DNA from: Eriocheir sinensis
Lineage: Eukaryota; Arthropoda; Malacostraca; Decapoda; Varunidae
Assembly: GCF_024679095.1 (NCBI RefSeq)
Contig: NC_066568.1
Location: forward strand, 4,557,718-4,621,717
DNA length: 64,000 nucleotides
Direction of reading: 5' to 3'
Shown in pieces: positions 1 to 10,139 of this stretch. Both the position numbers and the translations under genes were made by a program. How positions within the stretch are numbered: position 1 is the stretch's first letter; the number at the start of each line of letters is the position of its first letter. The notes beneath the pieces are model-generated. The model did not search any database. It was not told the DNA's origin and saw only the letters and a list, made by a program, of their open reading frames with translations.

Positions 1-109
1 TGGTGGGCTGTGGTTGGTTCAGGGGAGCTGACCCTTAATGACCCGACTTGCCTCTTGGGGACTTGATGTTCCTATGTTACTGTGGGCTTATGAGGATTGT
101 GCGAGAAAT

Positions 110-980
110 AATAGATGAGGGAGAAGAGGAGGAGGAGGAGGAGAGAGAGGACACGAGAAAAGAGAAGGGATATGAGAGGAGGGAAAGGAAATGGGAGAGG
201 ATGAGGACGCGAGAAAAGAGAAGGGATATGAGAGGAGGAAAAGGAAGAGGAGGGAGAGGAATTAGACACGAGAAAATACAAGGGATATGAGGGGAGGTAA
301 AGGAAGAGGAGGAGGAGGAGGAGGAGGACACGATAAAAGAGAAGGATTATGAGGAGGGAAAGGATGAGGGAAAGGAAAGAGAAGGGATATGAGGAGGGAA
401 AGGATAAGGGAAAGGAAAGAGAAGGGATATGAGGAGGGAAAGGAAGAGGAGGAAGAGGAGAAAGTGGACTCGAGGAAAGAGAGGGAAAAGGAATAAGAGA
501 AGAGGAAAAGAAAGAGAATGGCGAGGAACGAAAAATGAAATGAAAAAAGAGTAAGTGGAAAAGGAGAGAAAAGAAAACAAGAGGGAAGAGGATGAAGAGG
601 GTGAGAAAGAGGAGCAAAAAGAGGAATTGAAAGAGAGGAGGAAAGGGAAGAGAAAGGAGAGGAACGAAAAATGAAATGGAAAAGAGTAAGTGGAAAAGGA
701 GGGAAAAGAAAACAAGAAGAGAATGAAGAGGAAGAGGAAGAGGAGCAAAAGGAGGAAGAGTAAGAGAAGGAAAAGTAATAGAAAAACAACAACAAGAAAA
801 ACAAAGAAAAAAACAAGACAGCGAACACGACCAAAATGAAGTTAAAGAAGAATGAAAAGTTAAAGAATTAGTAGGAAAAAAAATGATGAAAAAAGAAAAA
901 GAAAAGTGAAGAAAAATAAAATGATCGGGAAAGAAAATTCGGAATAAATACATTTTCTTCCCACGTTCACAAATCACATG
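110..980. repeat. Purine-rich (GA/GGA) degenerate minisatellite
   Basis: Nearly all purine on the + strand, with repeated units of the form AGAAGGGATATGAGGAGGGA at irregular 55-65 base spacing. The long open frames on both strands here are low-complexity and have no gene signature. Confidence 0.7.
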
Positions 981-1037
981 TAATCCTTTCTTTTTTTTCT
1001 TCCTTTTTTCTTCTCATCTCTCCTTTAACACATGGGG

Positions 1038-1039
<2 letters not shown>

Positions 1040-1077
<38 letters not shown>

Positions 1078-1165
1078 CAAAGTTTGGTGGAAATTTAAGC
1101 CATAATTCATTTTAATCTCTCTCTCTCTCTCTCTCTCTCCGTTTGTTTACCTAAGGCGTGTGTAA

Positions 1166-1231
<66 letters not shown>

Positions 1232-1390
1232 GCATATAGGACGTGAAAAAGAGATAGCTCACAAAGGTTGGATCACCACCTTTGAAGTAAGAAAGACGTT
1301 CGGAAAAGGGATTTAATGAGATGTCAAAGGAGTGGATTCAAAAAGAGGGATTTAAAATGAGCGAAGGGTGATATTATGTTCAATGTGGTA

Positions 1391-1438
<48 letters not shown>
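1040..1438. repeat. (CT)n and (GA)n microsatellites
   Basis: (CT)n at about 1040-1073, 1116-1139 and 1393-1438; (GA)n at about 1171-1228. The CT and GA runs are mutually complementary, so they form inverted pairs. The short unique stretches between them hold nothing recognisable. Confidence 0.9.
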
Positions 1439-1443
<5 letters not shown>

Positions 1444-1985
1444 TCTACGCTGAACATTATCGGTTTGTCCCTAATAAACTCAATCTCATCTGGGAACTTC
1501 GTATCTCATCTCTTACTAAATCAGCTTCTTCGAATTTAGCCGTTCTGTCTCGTCTACAACAATTTTTTCCCCTTCCCAGATGCTGTCAATATAGATAGCA
1601 TATGTCAAAGGCTCCTCGTCTCATCAACTCCCCTCCTCTTGGTGATAGTCCTCTACCTCTTCAATTTCGCCGCAGTTGTGCTTCTCTTTCAATCCTCTCC
1701 CGATATTTTCATGTGACTGATCTTTTGAATTTGCTAACTGTATGCTGTATGCCTCTTCGACAACACTCAACCATCCCCTTCCACACTGAACATTCTCGGT
1801 CTCTCCTCAACTCAAAATCTCAACTGGAAACTTCATATCTCTTCTCCTACTAACTGCCAGCCTTCCCCCTTCCTCCCCCACCTCCACCCACAGCCTCACC
1901 GGACAAGACTTTCTACTCTGGCTCATCCGTGTGCTGTCCAAATTCCTGATGCAAGATTTAAGCATTATTTTTTTTTAGTCTCTCT
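1439..1985 (+). pseudogene. Decayed non-LTR retrotransposon (reverse-transcriptase C-terminal region), mosaic
   Basis: Frames from this stretch read LNLIWELRISSLTKSASSN and LAVLSRLQQFFPLP, then after a jump KAPRLINSPPLGDSPLPLQF and RRSCASLSILSRYFHV, then RTRLSTLAHPCAVQ. These match, in order, the thumb and post-RT region of decapod-type LINE polymerases, as far as I know that family. A block is missing between the first two pieces, a second partial copy of the first piece starts near 1780, and frames are broken. The fragment starts immediately after a (CT)23 tract. Confidence 0.6.
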
Positions 1986-1994
1986 TTTCGTGGT

Positions 1995-2455
1995 TAACTC
2001 TAACATCAGGCATTTGGACAGCCTAGGAATGGGCCCGAGTGGAAAGTCTTGTCAAGTGAGGCTGTGGAGGGAGAGGGAGGAAGAGAGACGGAAAGAAAGA
2101 CGGGTATTATGAGTTGAGGATAGACCGACTGTTTAGCGTGGAAGGAGATAGCGGAGTGCTGTCGAAGAATAGGGGATAGACAGTGCGGGGGTGGGAAAAG
2201 ATAGGAATAGGAGAAATGGAGAATGAGGAAGAGAAGAAGATGGATGAAGAAGAAAAAGAAGATATGGGGGAGATTTTGAGTTAAGGATAGACCAAGACTG
2301 TTTAGCGTGGAAGGAGATGGCGGAGTGTTGTCGAAGAATAGGGGATACACAGTGCAGGGGTGGGAAAAGAAAGGAAAGGGAGAAATGGAGAAAGAGGAAG
2401 AGAAGAAAATAGATGAAGAAGAAAAAGAAGATAAGGGGGAGATTTTGAATTATAG
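1995..2455 (-). pseudogene. Inverted, tandemly duplicated fragments of the same LINE
   Basis: On the minus strand the peptides LDKTFHSGPFLGCPNA and ILRQHSAISFHAKQS echo the + strand copy at 1439-1985 (LRQHSTIPFHTEHS). The unit at about 2113-2280 is repeated at 2282-2450. Together with the upstream copy this makes a head-to-head arrangement with a centre near 1980. Confidence 0.5.
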
Positions 2456-2725
2456 ACCTCTTTTTTACCCTCCCACCCTTACTCTCTCTCCCTCCCTCCC
2501 TCCCATTTTCCCTTCTCCCCTCCCTTTCTCTTCCTCCTACTCTCTCTCGCTCCCTCCCTTTTTTCCCTCCTCTCCTAACTACTTTTCCTTTCCTCCCTCC
2601 CTCCTCTTTTGAACTCCCTTCCACCCACTTTTTCCTCCCTTCCCACCTCCTTCCTCTACTCCCATTCCTTCCCTCCCTCCTTTCCCTACCCCCCCCTCTC
2701 TCCCTCCCTTCTTACCTCTACCTAC
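2456..2725. repeat. Pyrimidine-rich (CCCT/CCTT) tract
   Basis: Degenerate CTCCCTCCCTTCC-type sequence with no gene signal. Confidence 0.7.
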
Positions 2726-2804
2726 ACAGACGTAAGCAACCTATTTTTGGCACAAGTTTAATCCACCTGCCCTGCCCTTTCAAATTATCCGCCCTCTCAC
2801 CTGC

Positions 2805-2932
2805 CACCTTCATCCCGCCCCAGCCAATCAGCGCGCAGGTAAGGGGCGAGGGGCGTCTTTTGATTGGCGGAGCGGCCTGGCAAAGGAGCGGCGCGAACCA
2901 ATAGGAATTCAGGATTGAGAAGTCGATTGGAA
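2805..2932. promoter_or_regulatory. GC-rich island with four CCAAT boxes and a GC box
   Basis: A CpG-containing block unlike its neighbours. CCAAT occurs at 2824-2828 and 2898-2902, and in reverse orientation at 2863-2867 and 2926-2930. A CCGCCC box lies at 2815-2820. This is the arrangement expected of an NF-Y/Sp1-type promoter. No associated exon was identified on either side; it could serve a distant non-coding first exon of the + strand gene or an unrelated transcript. Confidence 0.45.
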
Positions 2933-2948
2933 AAAGGAACACGATTTT

Positions 2949-3013
2949 TTTTTTTTTTTTTTTTGATATATGGAAATTTTTTAGTCAAAGGTGTTTTTTG
3001 AGGGGATATTTCG

Positions 3014-3051
<38 letters not shown>

Positions 3052-3186
3052 CCTCCCTATATATTTTTTTTCTTTTGCTCTTTTTTCACCTAATCCTCCT
3101 AATTTTAATCCTCCTCCTCCTCCTCTTTTTCCTTTTTTTTTTTTAACCCATAATACCATTTGTTATTTTCCCAAGAGTATAGTAGA

Positions 3187-3250
<64 letters not shown>
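2949..3250. repeat. Poly-T, (TTG)n and (GT)n microsatellites
   Basis: Poly-T near 2947-2964, (TTG)12 at 3013-3050 and (GT)30 at 3191-3250. Confidence 0.9.
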
Positions 3251-3251
<1 letters not shown>

Positions 3252-3282
3252 TTATTCTCGCATTTAATATGATAATCTCTGG

Positions 3283-4475
3283 TGGGAGGAGCAGGAGGAG
3301 GAGGAGGAGGAGGAGGAGGAGGAGGAGGAGGAGGAGGAGGAGGAGGATGGGGAGGAGGAGGGTCTTAAATCAGGAAGGGGAAGAGGAAGAGGACGAGGGG
3401 AAGGAAGAAAACAATGGAGGGGAGGAAGAAAAAGGAGAGGGGAGGAAGAGAAAAATGGGGAGGGTGAGGAAAGAGGGGGGGGCGGGAGGAAGAGAATGAA
3501 AAAGTAAAAGGGGACAGGAAGAAGAGGAGGAAGAGGAAAGAGAGGGAAAACGGAGAAAGAAAAGATAGATAAATGAGGAGAAAGGAGGAAAAAAAATAGA
3601 AAAGGAGAAAAGTTAGAGGAGAAATAGGGGATGAAGGAAGACTAGGAAGAGAAGAGGAGAAGGGAGGAGGAAGCGGGGGGGGAAGGAGGAGGAGGAAGAG
3701 GAGGAAGATTAATGAAAAAAATAAATGGGGAATGGAGAAAAATGTGAAAATAATGACGAAGGAGAGAAAGGGTAGAAGGAGGAGGAGGGGAAGGATGGGG
3801 GAAGGGAAGGAGGGGAAGAAGAAGGAGGGGGAGTGAAGGAGAAAGGAAGAGGAAGAAAGATGAGAAAGCGATAAGAGGAGAGAGTGGAAAATTAGGAAGA
3901 GGGGAAGAATGGGGAATGAGAGAAACGAAGAGGGGAGAAGGGGGAGGGGAAGAGAACGAAGAAAAGGAGACAGATAAATGGGAAGAGAATAAGAAAGATG
4001 AAACAAAGAGAAAAATAATAGAAGAAAGAGGAGGAGAATGGGAGGAAGAGGAGGAGAGGGAGAAGGAGGAGGAGGAAGAAGTGGAATGATGAGGAAGGGA
4101 GAATATTCAAAGTAGAAAGAGGAGGGGGAGGAAAATTAAGAGGAAAAGGAGGAGGAGGAAGAGGAAGAAGAGGAAATAAGTTAATGGGAAGAGAGAATGA
4201 AAAATGAAGGAGAAAATGTGGGAGGAGAATGAAGAGGGGGAGGAAGATCAAAAAAAGAGGAGGAGGAAGAAAAGGAGGAAGGGGGAGGGAAGGGGGAAGG
4301 GAAGGGGAGGCGTAGGAAGAAGAAGTAGAGAGAGAAAGATAACAGAGAAGATTGAGAGTAGAATGAGGATGGGGAGGAAGATTAAGAAAAGGGGAGAAAA
4401 GGAGGAAGAGAAGAAGGGGGAGTGGGAGGGAAAGAGGGAAAGGGAAGGGGAGGCAAAGGAGGAAGAAATTTGTTG
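3283..4475. repeat. 1.2 kb purine tract starting with (GGA)n
   Basis: Perfect (GGA)n at 3295-3347, followed by degenerate GGA/GAA sequence. The open frames on both strands are low-complexity. Confidence 0.8.
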
Positions 4476-4477
4476 TA

Positions 4478-4565
4478 AAAAAAATATATATAATTGTTTC
4501 CTTTTTTTGTGCCCTTGAGCTGTCTCCTTTGTTGTAAAAAAAAAATAAAAAAAATAAAAAAAACG
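4478..4565 (+). repeat. Dispersed short repeat, copy 1 (GCCCTTGAGCTGT family)
   Basis: Contains TTTCCTTTTTTTGTGCCC and TTGAGCTGTCTCCTTTGTTG followed by an A-rich tail. Related copies lie at 9965, 16262, 45893 and 59950. Confidence 0.6.
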
Positions 4566-4867
4566 AGAATACAGAGAGAAGAATGAGGAAGGGGGAGGAA
4601 GATTAAGAGAAGAGGAGGAGGAAGAGGAGGTGGAGTGGGAGGGGGAGAAGGTTTAAACAGGTCAGCACCAAAGCAGAGAGCGTCAACACTTTGGGAACAG
4701 GAAATGAACGTGAATGGAACCGATATCAGACGGAACGAAAAAGAGAAAAATGGTATTGAACAAACGCGAAATCAAAATTGAGTAAAAAATAAATAAATTA
4801 CGTCGATTGGAAAGGGAAATGAAATGGTATGAAAAAAAAAAATAAAGCGAACAACAGAGAAAGTAGC

Positions 4868-5002
4868 TGCATAAAAATAACTGCATAAATATAACTCCAT
4901 AAAAATAACTGCATAAATATAACTCCATAAAAATAACTGCATAAATATAACTCCATAAAAATAACTGCATAAATATAACTCCATAAAAATAACTGCATAA
5001 AA
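4868..5002. repeat. 28-bp A/T-rich minisatellite, about 4.5 units
   Basis: The unit is CTGCATAAATATAACTCCAT plus AAAAATAA, nearly perfect. Confidence 0.9.
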
Positions 5003-5144
5003 AAGTACAGAAAAACGAGTACGCAAAAGTTATCCAAAAAAAAAAAAACATTAAAAAAACTGAAAAATAAGAATCAGAAAAAGAAAACATTAAGAAAACA
5101 ATAACAACAAGGAAAAAAATACCTGGAAAATCAAAGGAGGTCAA

Positions 5145-5375
5145 CTTGCAGGGGGAAAAAAAACATACCGATTTTTTTTTAAGATACGAAAACAGAAAAT
5201 TGTCCTAAAAAAACAAAGAGAACTTGCAGGGGAAAAAGACATACCGATTTTTTTTAATATACGAAGACAGAAAATTGTCATAAGAAAACAAAGAGAACTT
5301 GTAGGGAAAAAAGATACCGATTTTTTAAGATACGAAGACAGAAAATTGTCATAAGAAAACACAGAGAACAAGAAC
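5145..5375. repeat. About 75-bp tandem repeat, three units
   Basis: Units begin AACTTGCAGGG, contain ACATACCGATTTTTT and AGACAGAAAATTGTC, and shorten slightly from one to the next. Confidence 0.8.
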
Positions 5376-5689
5376 AAGAGAACTGAAGAAGAAACAAATG
5401 AACACTGCAAAATAAAGATAAAAGATTAGAAAATTAAATAAAAATACGAGAAATAAAAATCCACTTCAAGTACGTGTAAAAATATTAAAAGCACGATTCA
5501 CAAAACAAGAAATAGGGAAAAAAAAAAATATTGATCAGAAAAGAAAAAAAATAAGCAAAAACCACAAAAAAAACTAACATACACGACTCAACTATAAAAA
5601 AAATATATAGATTCGATTAAATAAAATACAACCAATACTGGAGGAGGAGGGGGCAGATGGGGAGGCAGGCAGACAGGCGAGCAGGTAAG

Positions 5690-5811
5690 TGAACAGGTGA
5701 TATCATTAATTAACGAGTGGCGGGTCAGTGGTCGCAGCAGTCTCGTTAGCCGCCGCTGCTTCCATGAAAATAATTACCGGAAAACAAAATACAGGTGTCG
5801 AAATTAGAAAC

Positions 5812-5888
<77 letters not shown>

Positions 5889-6115
5889 AAATAAACAAAA
5901 TATATAATAAAAAAAAATCAGGCAATAAAAAAAAAAAGTTAAAAAGTTGAGGCATTGCAGGTAAGTCGAGCGCCAGGTAAGAGCCCACCTGATGACATTA
6001 ATTAGTGCGTGGCAACAGGTGTAATCAGCAAAGCCTCAACACCTGCCACTAATTATCAAAGGTGTGGCAGGGTGATTAATGTCTCTATACCAGGTGGGTG
6101 ATGTGGTTTAATTGG
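5690..6115. promoter_or_regulatory. Unique island rich in CACCTG/CAGGTG and TTAATTA motifs, split by (CA)n
   Basis: CAGGTG or its complement occurs near 5693, 5984, 6011, 6039 and 6091. TTAATTA-type homeodomain core sites occur near 5706, 5996 and 6050. (CA)36 at 5814-5886 interrupts it. Enhancer function is only inferred. Confidence 0.3.
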
Positions 6116-6119
6116 CGGC

Positions 6120-6442
6120 TATTGTTTTTTTTCTTGTGGTTTGTTTGTTTTAATAATTGCTGTGTTATGCATTTTTTTCTTTCTTTTTCATTTGCTTTGT
6201 TTTCATTTCTTTATTCATCTGTACTTTGCTTTATTTATTTCTATTTATTTATTTATTTCCATATTTCTTACTTGTTTTCTCTGTTATCTATTCTTCCTTC
6301 ATTTGTTTATTTTATATATTATCCTCGTTTTGCTTTGTTTTTCCTAATGTGTTTGCTTGTTTTTCAGTGTGAGGTCTGAATATTAGTGTTTCAATATTTG
6401 TTTTTCTCATTTTTATTTGTTTGAAAGTTTGTGCTTTAAGTT
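6120..6442. other. T-rich spacer, nothing recognised
   Basis: Poly-T/TTTA-rich sequence; the overlapping open frames are Phe/Leu/Ile-rich by composition only. Confidence 0.6.
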
Positions 6443-6547
<105 letters not shown>

Positions 6548-6701
6548 CTTTAACAGTGTAGCTCTAATGAGTTTTCTATTATCCTCCTCGAGACGAAATT
6601 GAAATAAGATACAAGTCACGAAAAGAAAAGGGAAAATAAAATGCTGAGGATTAACTCTAAACATAATGAAATGACAAGAAAATAAGACAAGTAAAACCAC
6701 A

Positions 6702-6737
<36 letters not shown>

Positions 6738-7079
6738 AAAATGAAAACGAGGAGAAAAGAAAATACTGAGCCATTCCTCATCTTGCATCCTTCCTCCACA
6801 TCTTCCTCCTCCTTCCTCCTCCTCCTCCTCTTCCTCCTCCATCTTCCGCTACAATCTCTTATGTCAGGGCCGAAAGCTTCCTCCCTTAAAGGCGATATAA
6901 TCACCCACGCAGAGAAAAGGTTGTGTTTTTCGTCCCAGCAACATCACTTTCCTCGTCTGTGTGCGTGAGGAGTGGGGGGAATGGTTATGGGGGAAAGGGG
7001 AGGGAGAGGGGGGGAAGGAGTATGTTGTGTGTGGGGGGGGTTGTGGGGGAAGGGGGAGGGACGGGGGAGGAGGAGTATG

Positions 7080-7086
7080 TTGTGTG

Positions 7087-7160
<74 letters not shown>
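7080..7160. repeat. (GT)n microsatellite
   Basis: About 36 units from 7088. A G-rich stretch at 6970-7080 precedes it. Confidence 0.95.
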
Positions 7161-7163
<3 letters not shown>

Positions 7164-7350
7164 TTTTTTCCTCCTTTACATATTTCATTCTTTTTCCTGT
7201 TCTTTTTGTCTGTTTCCCTCTTTTGTTTCTTTCTTTCTGTTTCTCATTTTATTTCTCCTTATTTTATTTTTTTTCCAATTTTGTTTTGTTTTCTTTTTTT
7301 ATGGATTTGTTGAGTTGAGTAGTGCTGAGTTGCGTAAGAGGAAGGGTGAT

Positions 7351-7394
<44 letters not shown>

Positions 7395-7410
7395 ACCAGT
7401 CATTAAAGGT

Positions 7411-7484
<74 letters not shown>

Positions 7485-7505
7485 ATAATAATAATAATAA
7501 TAATA
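7351..7505. repeat. (CT)n, 24-base spacer, (GA)n, then (TAA)n
   Basis: (CT)20 at 7351-7390 and (GA)34 at 7414-7481 form a near-perfect inverted repeat with a 23-24 base loop; (TAA)n follows to 7505. Confidence 0.95.
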
Positions 7506-7774
7506 AAACAAAGAAAATAAGAGATAAAGACAGAAAAAAACAAGATGAAGAAAACAAGAAAGATACACAAAAAGATAAAGAAAACAAAAGATATAAATAG
7601 ATAAAGACAAAAAAAAAAGATAAAGCAAAGAATAGATAGAAAATAAGATGAAGAAAACAACAAGAGATAGACTGAAAAAGAGATAAAGAAACGCACAGAA
7701 AGGGAAAGTGACGGAGAGAAGGAAAATTCTCTCGCTCTCTCCGACTCACTCTCACTCTCACTCACTCAGGTTAA

Positions 7775-7930
7775 TTAAATAGCAACCCTCCTCACCTGTA
7801 CCGGCTCAACAGGTGCAGAGGATGGCTTAATACCCCTTGTTTCTACCCGGCTCCGGCTACAGGTGTATAATAGGAAAGAGAGCCATTGATTTCCCACGGG
7901 CAGATGTTCAGGGATTTTGCAGGTGAGATT
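7775..7930. promoter_or_regulatory. Unique island with clustered CACCTG/CAGGTG sites
   Basis: CACCTG or CAGGTG occurs near 7791, 7811 and 7860, with CAGGTGA near 7921 and TTAATTAAAT near 7772. Function not shown. Confidence 0.25.
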
Positions 7931-7932
7931 GA

Positions 7933-7936
<4 letters not shown>

Positions 7937-7980
<44 letters not shown>

Positions 7981-8225
7981 GATAAATAAATAGAAATAGC
8001 GTTGATAATACCAGTGGAGGAAATACTAAATAAAAAAAGGAGTTAGTAATAATAGAGTAAATAATAAAAAATAGTCAAAATAGGAAGAAAAGTGGAAGAA
8101 AAGTTGAAAAAAAGGAGACAGTCAGTTAGTTAGTTAGTAGGTTAGAAAAAAGGAAAGCGAAAACATCTGTAGTAATAGTAGTAGTAGTAGTGGTAGTAGT
8201 AGTAGTAGTAGCAGTAGTAGTAGTG

Positions 8226-8273
<48 letters not shown>

Positions 8274-8275
8274 AT
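7937..8275. repeat. (TAG)n arrays
   Basis: (TAG)n at 7937-7980 and a longer (TAG)n/(TGG)n array at about 8171-8272. Confidence 0.95.
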
Positions 8276-8383
8276 CCCACCTGTCAGGTACAAAATCTTC
8301 ACAAACACCGGCTTTCATATTAATGCGTTCTTGTTATTCTTTAATCCGCGGTTGCAAATTGAGCGACAGATCCACACCCATGA

Positions 8384-8384
<1 letters not shown>

Positions 8385-8410
<26 letters not shown>
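8385..8410. repeat. (CT)13 abutting the 3' end of a LINE
   Basis: Directly joins the poly-T (poly-A on the minus strand) of the LINE at 8411. The LINE's other side is also (CT)n. Confidence 0.9.
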
Positions 8411-8418
<8 letters not shown>

Positions 8419-9512
8419 TATTTAAACATAGGCACATGTATAATATTTACATTCAAAGGTGCACTGTCGTGTGCTGCCTATTCGAAGGGCAGAATAAAAC
8501 TATATAAAATAACTACATAAACTATAAAAATATATATATATACTATAAAAAATAAAAATAAAACATACAATACAGAATATATGTGAGCGCACTGCACACT
8601 ACACTGTGTCACTGCTCCACCACGAGTGTCAGTGGGTGGGGAGGAGCCTCCAGTGGTGGGCCGACAGTATTATTTTTTGGGTGTTCATCTCGCGGATGTT
8701 TGGTATACAGGCAGTGAACATGTTCCACATCCGGCAGACTCTTCGCGAAAAGGTGCGTGGGTGCTGGCTGGTACGTGAACACGGCACCTCCACTGCGTCA
8801 CCACGGATAGCACCGTTCTCGTGTCCCGCGTGGTGACTCTCGGAGGTTGGCGTAAGCCCACCAGATGTGGCACTCCTGCACTTGTGCCTTATGTAACACC
8901 ACAAGAGCAGCTACGTCCCTGCGGTGTTCCAAGGAGTCGACGGAGCTGAGAGTTTCCTGCCCGGTTGGGGGTCTGCCGCATCCACCAGTCGCAGTGCCCG
9001 TCTCTGGATGGCGTCGAGTCTCCCGCTGTGCGAGGCAGCACACGACATCCAAGAGAGGGCAGCGTACTCCAGGTAAGGCCGTATCTGGGCCTTGTAGAGC
9101 AACAGCCTCCTTTTTTTGTCGAGGAAGCTGGCCACCCTTCGCAGGCAGGAGACTCTGTGGGAGGCCTTTTGGGCAATGTGTTTGATGTGGCTGTCAAACC
9201 GTAGCCCTCGATCCACTTCCACTCCCAGAATCTTGACGGATTCCTGGAGTGGAGGGGACGCCACCAAAGCTTAGCTTCCTCCACTGCTGGCCTGGCAGTG
9301 GGGGATCGAGAGACCACCATGGCCTGGGTCTTCTCTGGAGCAAAGGTCACCTGCCAGCGGGCACCCCACTCCTGTAGCACCTTCAGCTGCTGATTGACCT
9401 CGTCAGCAGCTCGCCCACAGTCTTGTCTCGGGTAGGTGCAGGAGAGAGTGCAGTCATCAGCGTAAGCTGAGACTGCTGGCAGCTGCCGGAGAAGGTCGTC
9501 CACATATATGTT

Positions 9513-9520
<8 letters not shown>
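8411..9520 (-). pseudogene. 5'-truncated non-LTR retrotransposon (reverse transcriptase) with poly(A) tail
   Basis: The minus strand starts within the RT palm: LWNIYVDDLLRQLPAVSAYA, then the catalytic YADD, then QQLKVLQEWGARWQVTFAPE. After a frame shift near 9255 it continues with ESVKILGVEVDRGLRFDSHI, KRRLLLYKAQIRPYLEYAAL and RRALRLVDAADPQPG. Another shift near 8965 leads to SLEHRRDVAALVVLHKAQVQ, then further shifted pieces to CRMWNMFTACIPNIREMNT. At least four frame breaks make it dead. It ends with AATAAA (complement of 8417-8422) and nine A residues. Jockey/R1-like order of motifs; clade not resolved. Everything 5' of the palm is absent. Confidence 0.85.
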
Positions 9521-9589
<69 letters not shown>

Positions 9590-9631
9590 ACCTTCCCTTT
9601 GATTCTCTTTCCTTTATTATTTTCCCTCCTG

Positions 9632-9695
<64 letters not shown>
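9521..9695. repeat. (CT)n tracts flanking the 5' end of the LINE
   Basis: (CT)34 at 9521-9588, directly joined to the LINE, and a second run at about 9633-9695. Confidence 0.95.
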
Positions 9696-9698
<3 letters not shown>

Positions 9699-9735
9699 TG
9701 GATATGACGGCACTCGATAAAGCACAATAGAGGGA

Positions 9736-9749
9736 CACACCCACACACA

Positions 9750-9794
<45 letters not shown>

Positions 9795-9818
9795 ACACAC
9801 ACACACACACACACACAC
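9736..9818. repeat. (CA)n with ACCC interruptions
   Basis: About 40 units with periodic CCC variants. Confidence 0.95.
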
Positions 9819-9964
9819 GGTCACTCTTATATTCAACGCATCAATAAGGAAGTAAAACGTGAAATCAAATTTGTGTGGAAAAAAGTTTGAAGTTAAAAAT
9901 CAAAGAAAAACAATTCTATTTACTTTTACGTCTTTTTTTTTTATTGAAGTTACGAGTTGAACAC

Positions 9965-10065
9965 TATTTTTTTTTTTTTTTTTTTGTAGGAGAATCGAGC
10001 ACCGGGTTTTATTGTTTTCTTTTTTTCTTTATTGCCCTTGAAATGTTTCCTTCATCATAAAAAAA
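9965..10065 (+). repeat. Dispersed short repeat, copy 2
   Basis: Shows GTAGGAGAATCGAGCACCGG after poly-T and ATTGCCCTTGAAATGTTTCC before poly-A, the same order as copy 3 at 16262. Confidence 0.6.
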
Positions 10066-10139
10066 TAACAACACTGTGTCCTCCTCCTCCTCCTCCTCCA
10101 CCTCCTCCTCCTTCTTCCTTTCATCTATGTCTTTCCTTT

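Noticed and set aside
72..977. 300-residue open frame on the minus strand (Phe/Ser/Leu/Pro-rich)
   Set aside because: It is the complement of a purine repeat; stop codons are rare there by composition, and other frames are equally open.
8889..9836. Continuous 315-codon minus-strand frame as one gene
   Set aside because: Only its middle (about 9260-9520) is reverse transcriptase; the start is (GA)n/(CA)n read as protein and the end is out of frame with the element.
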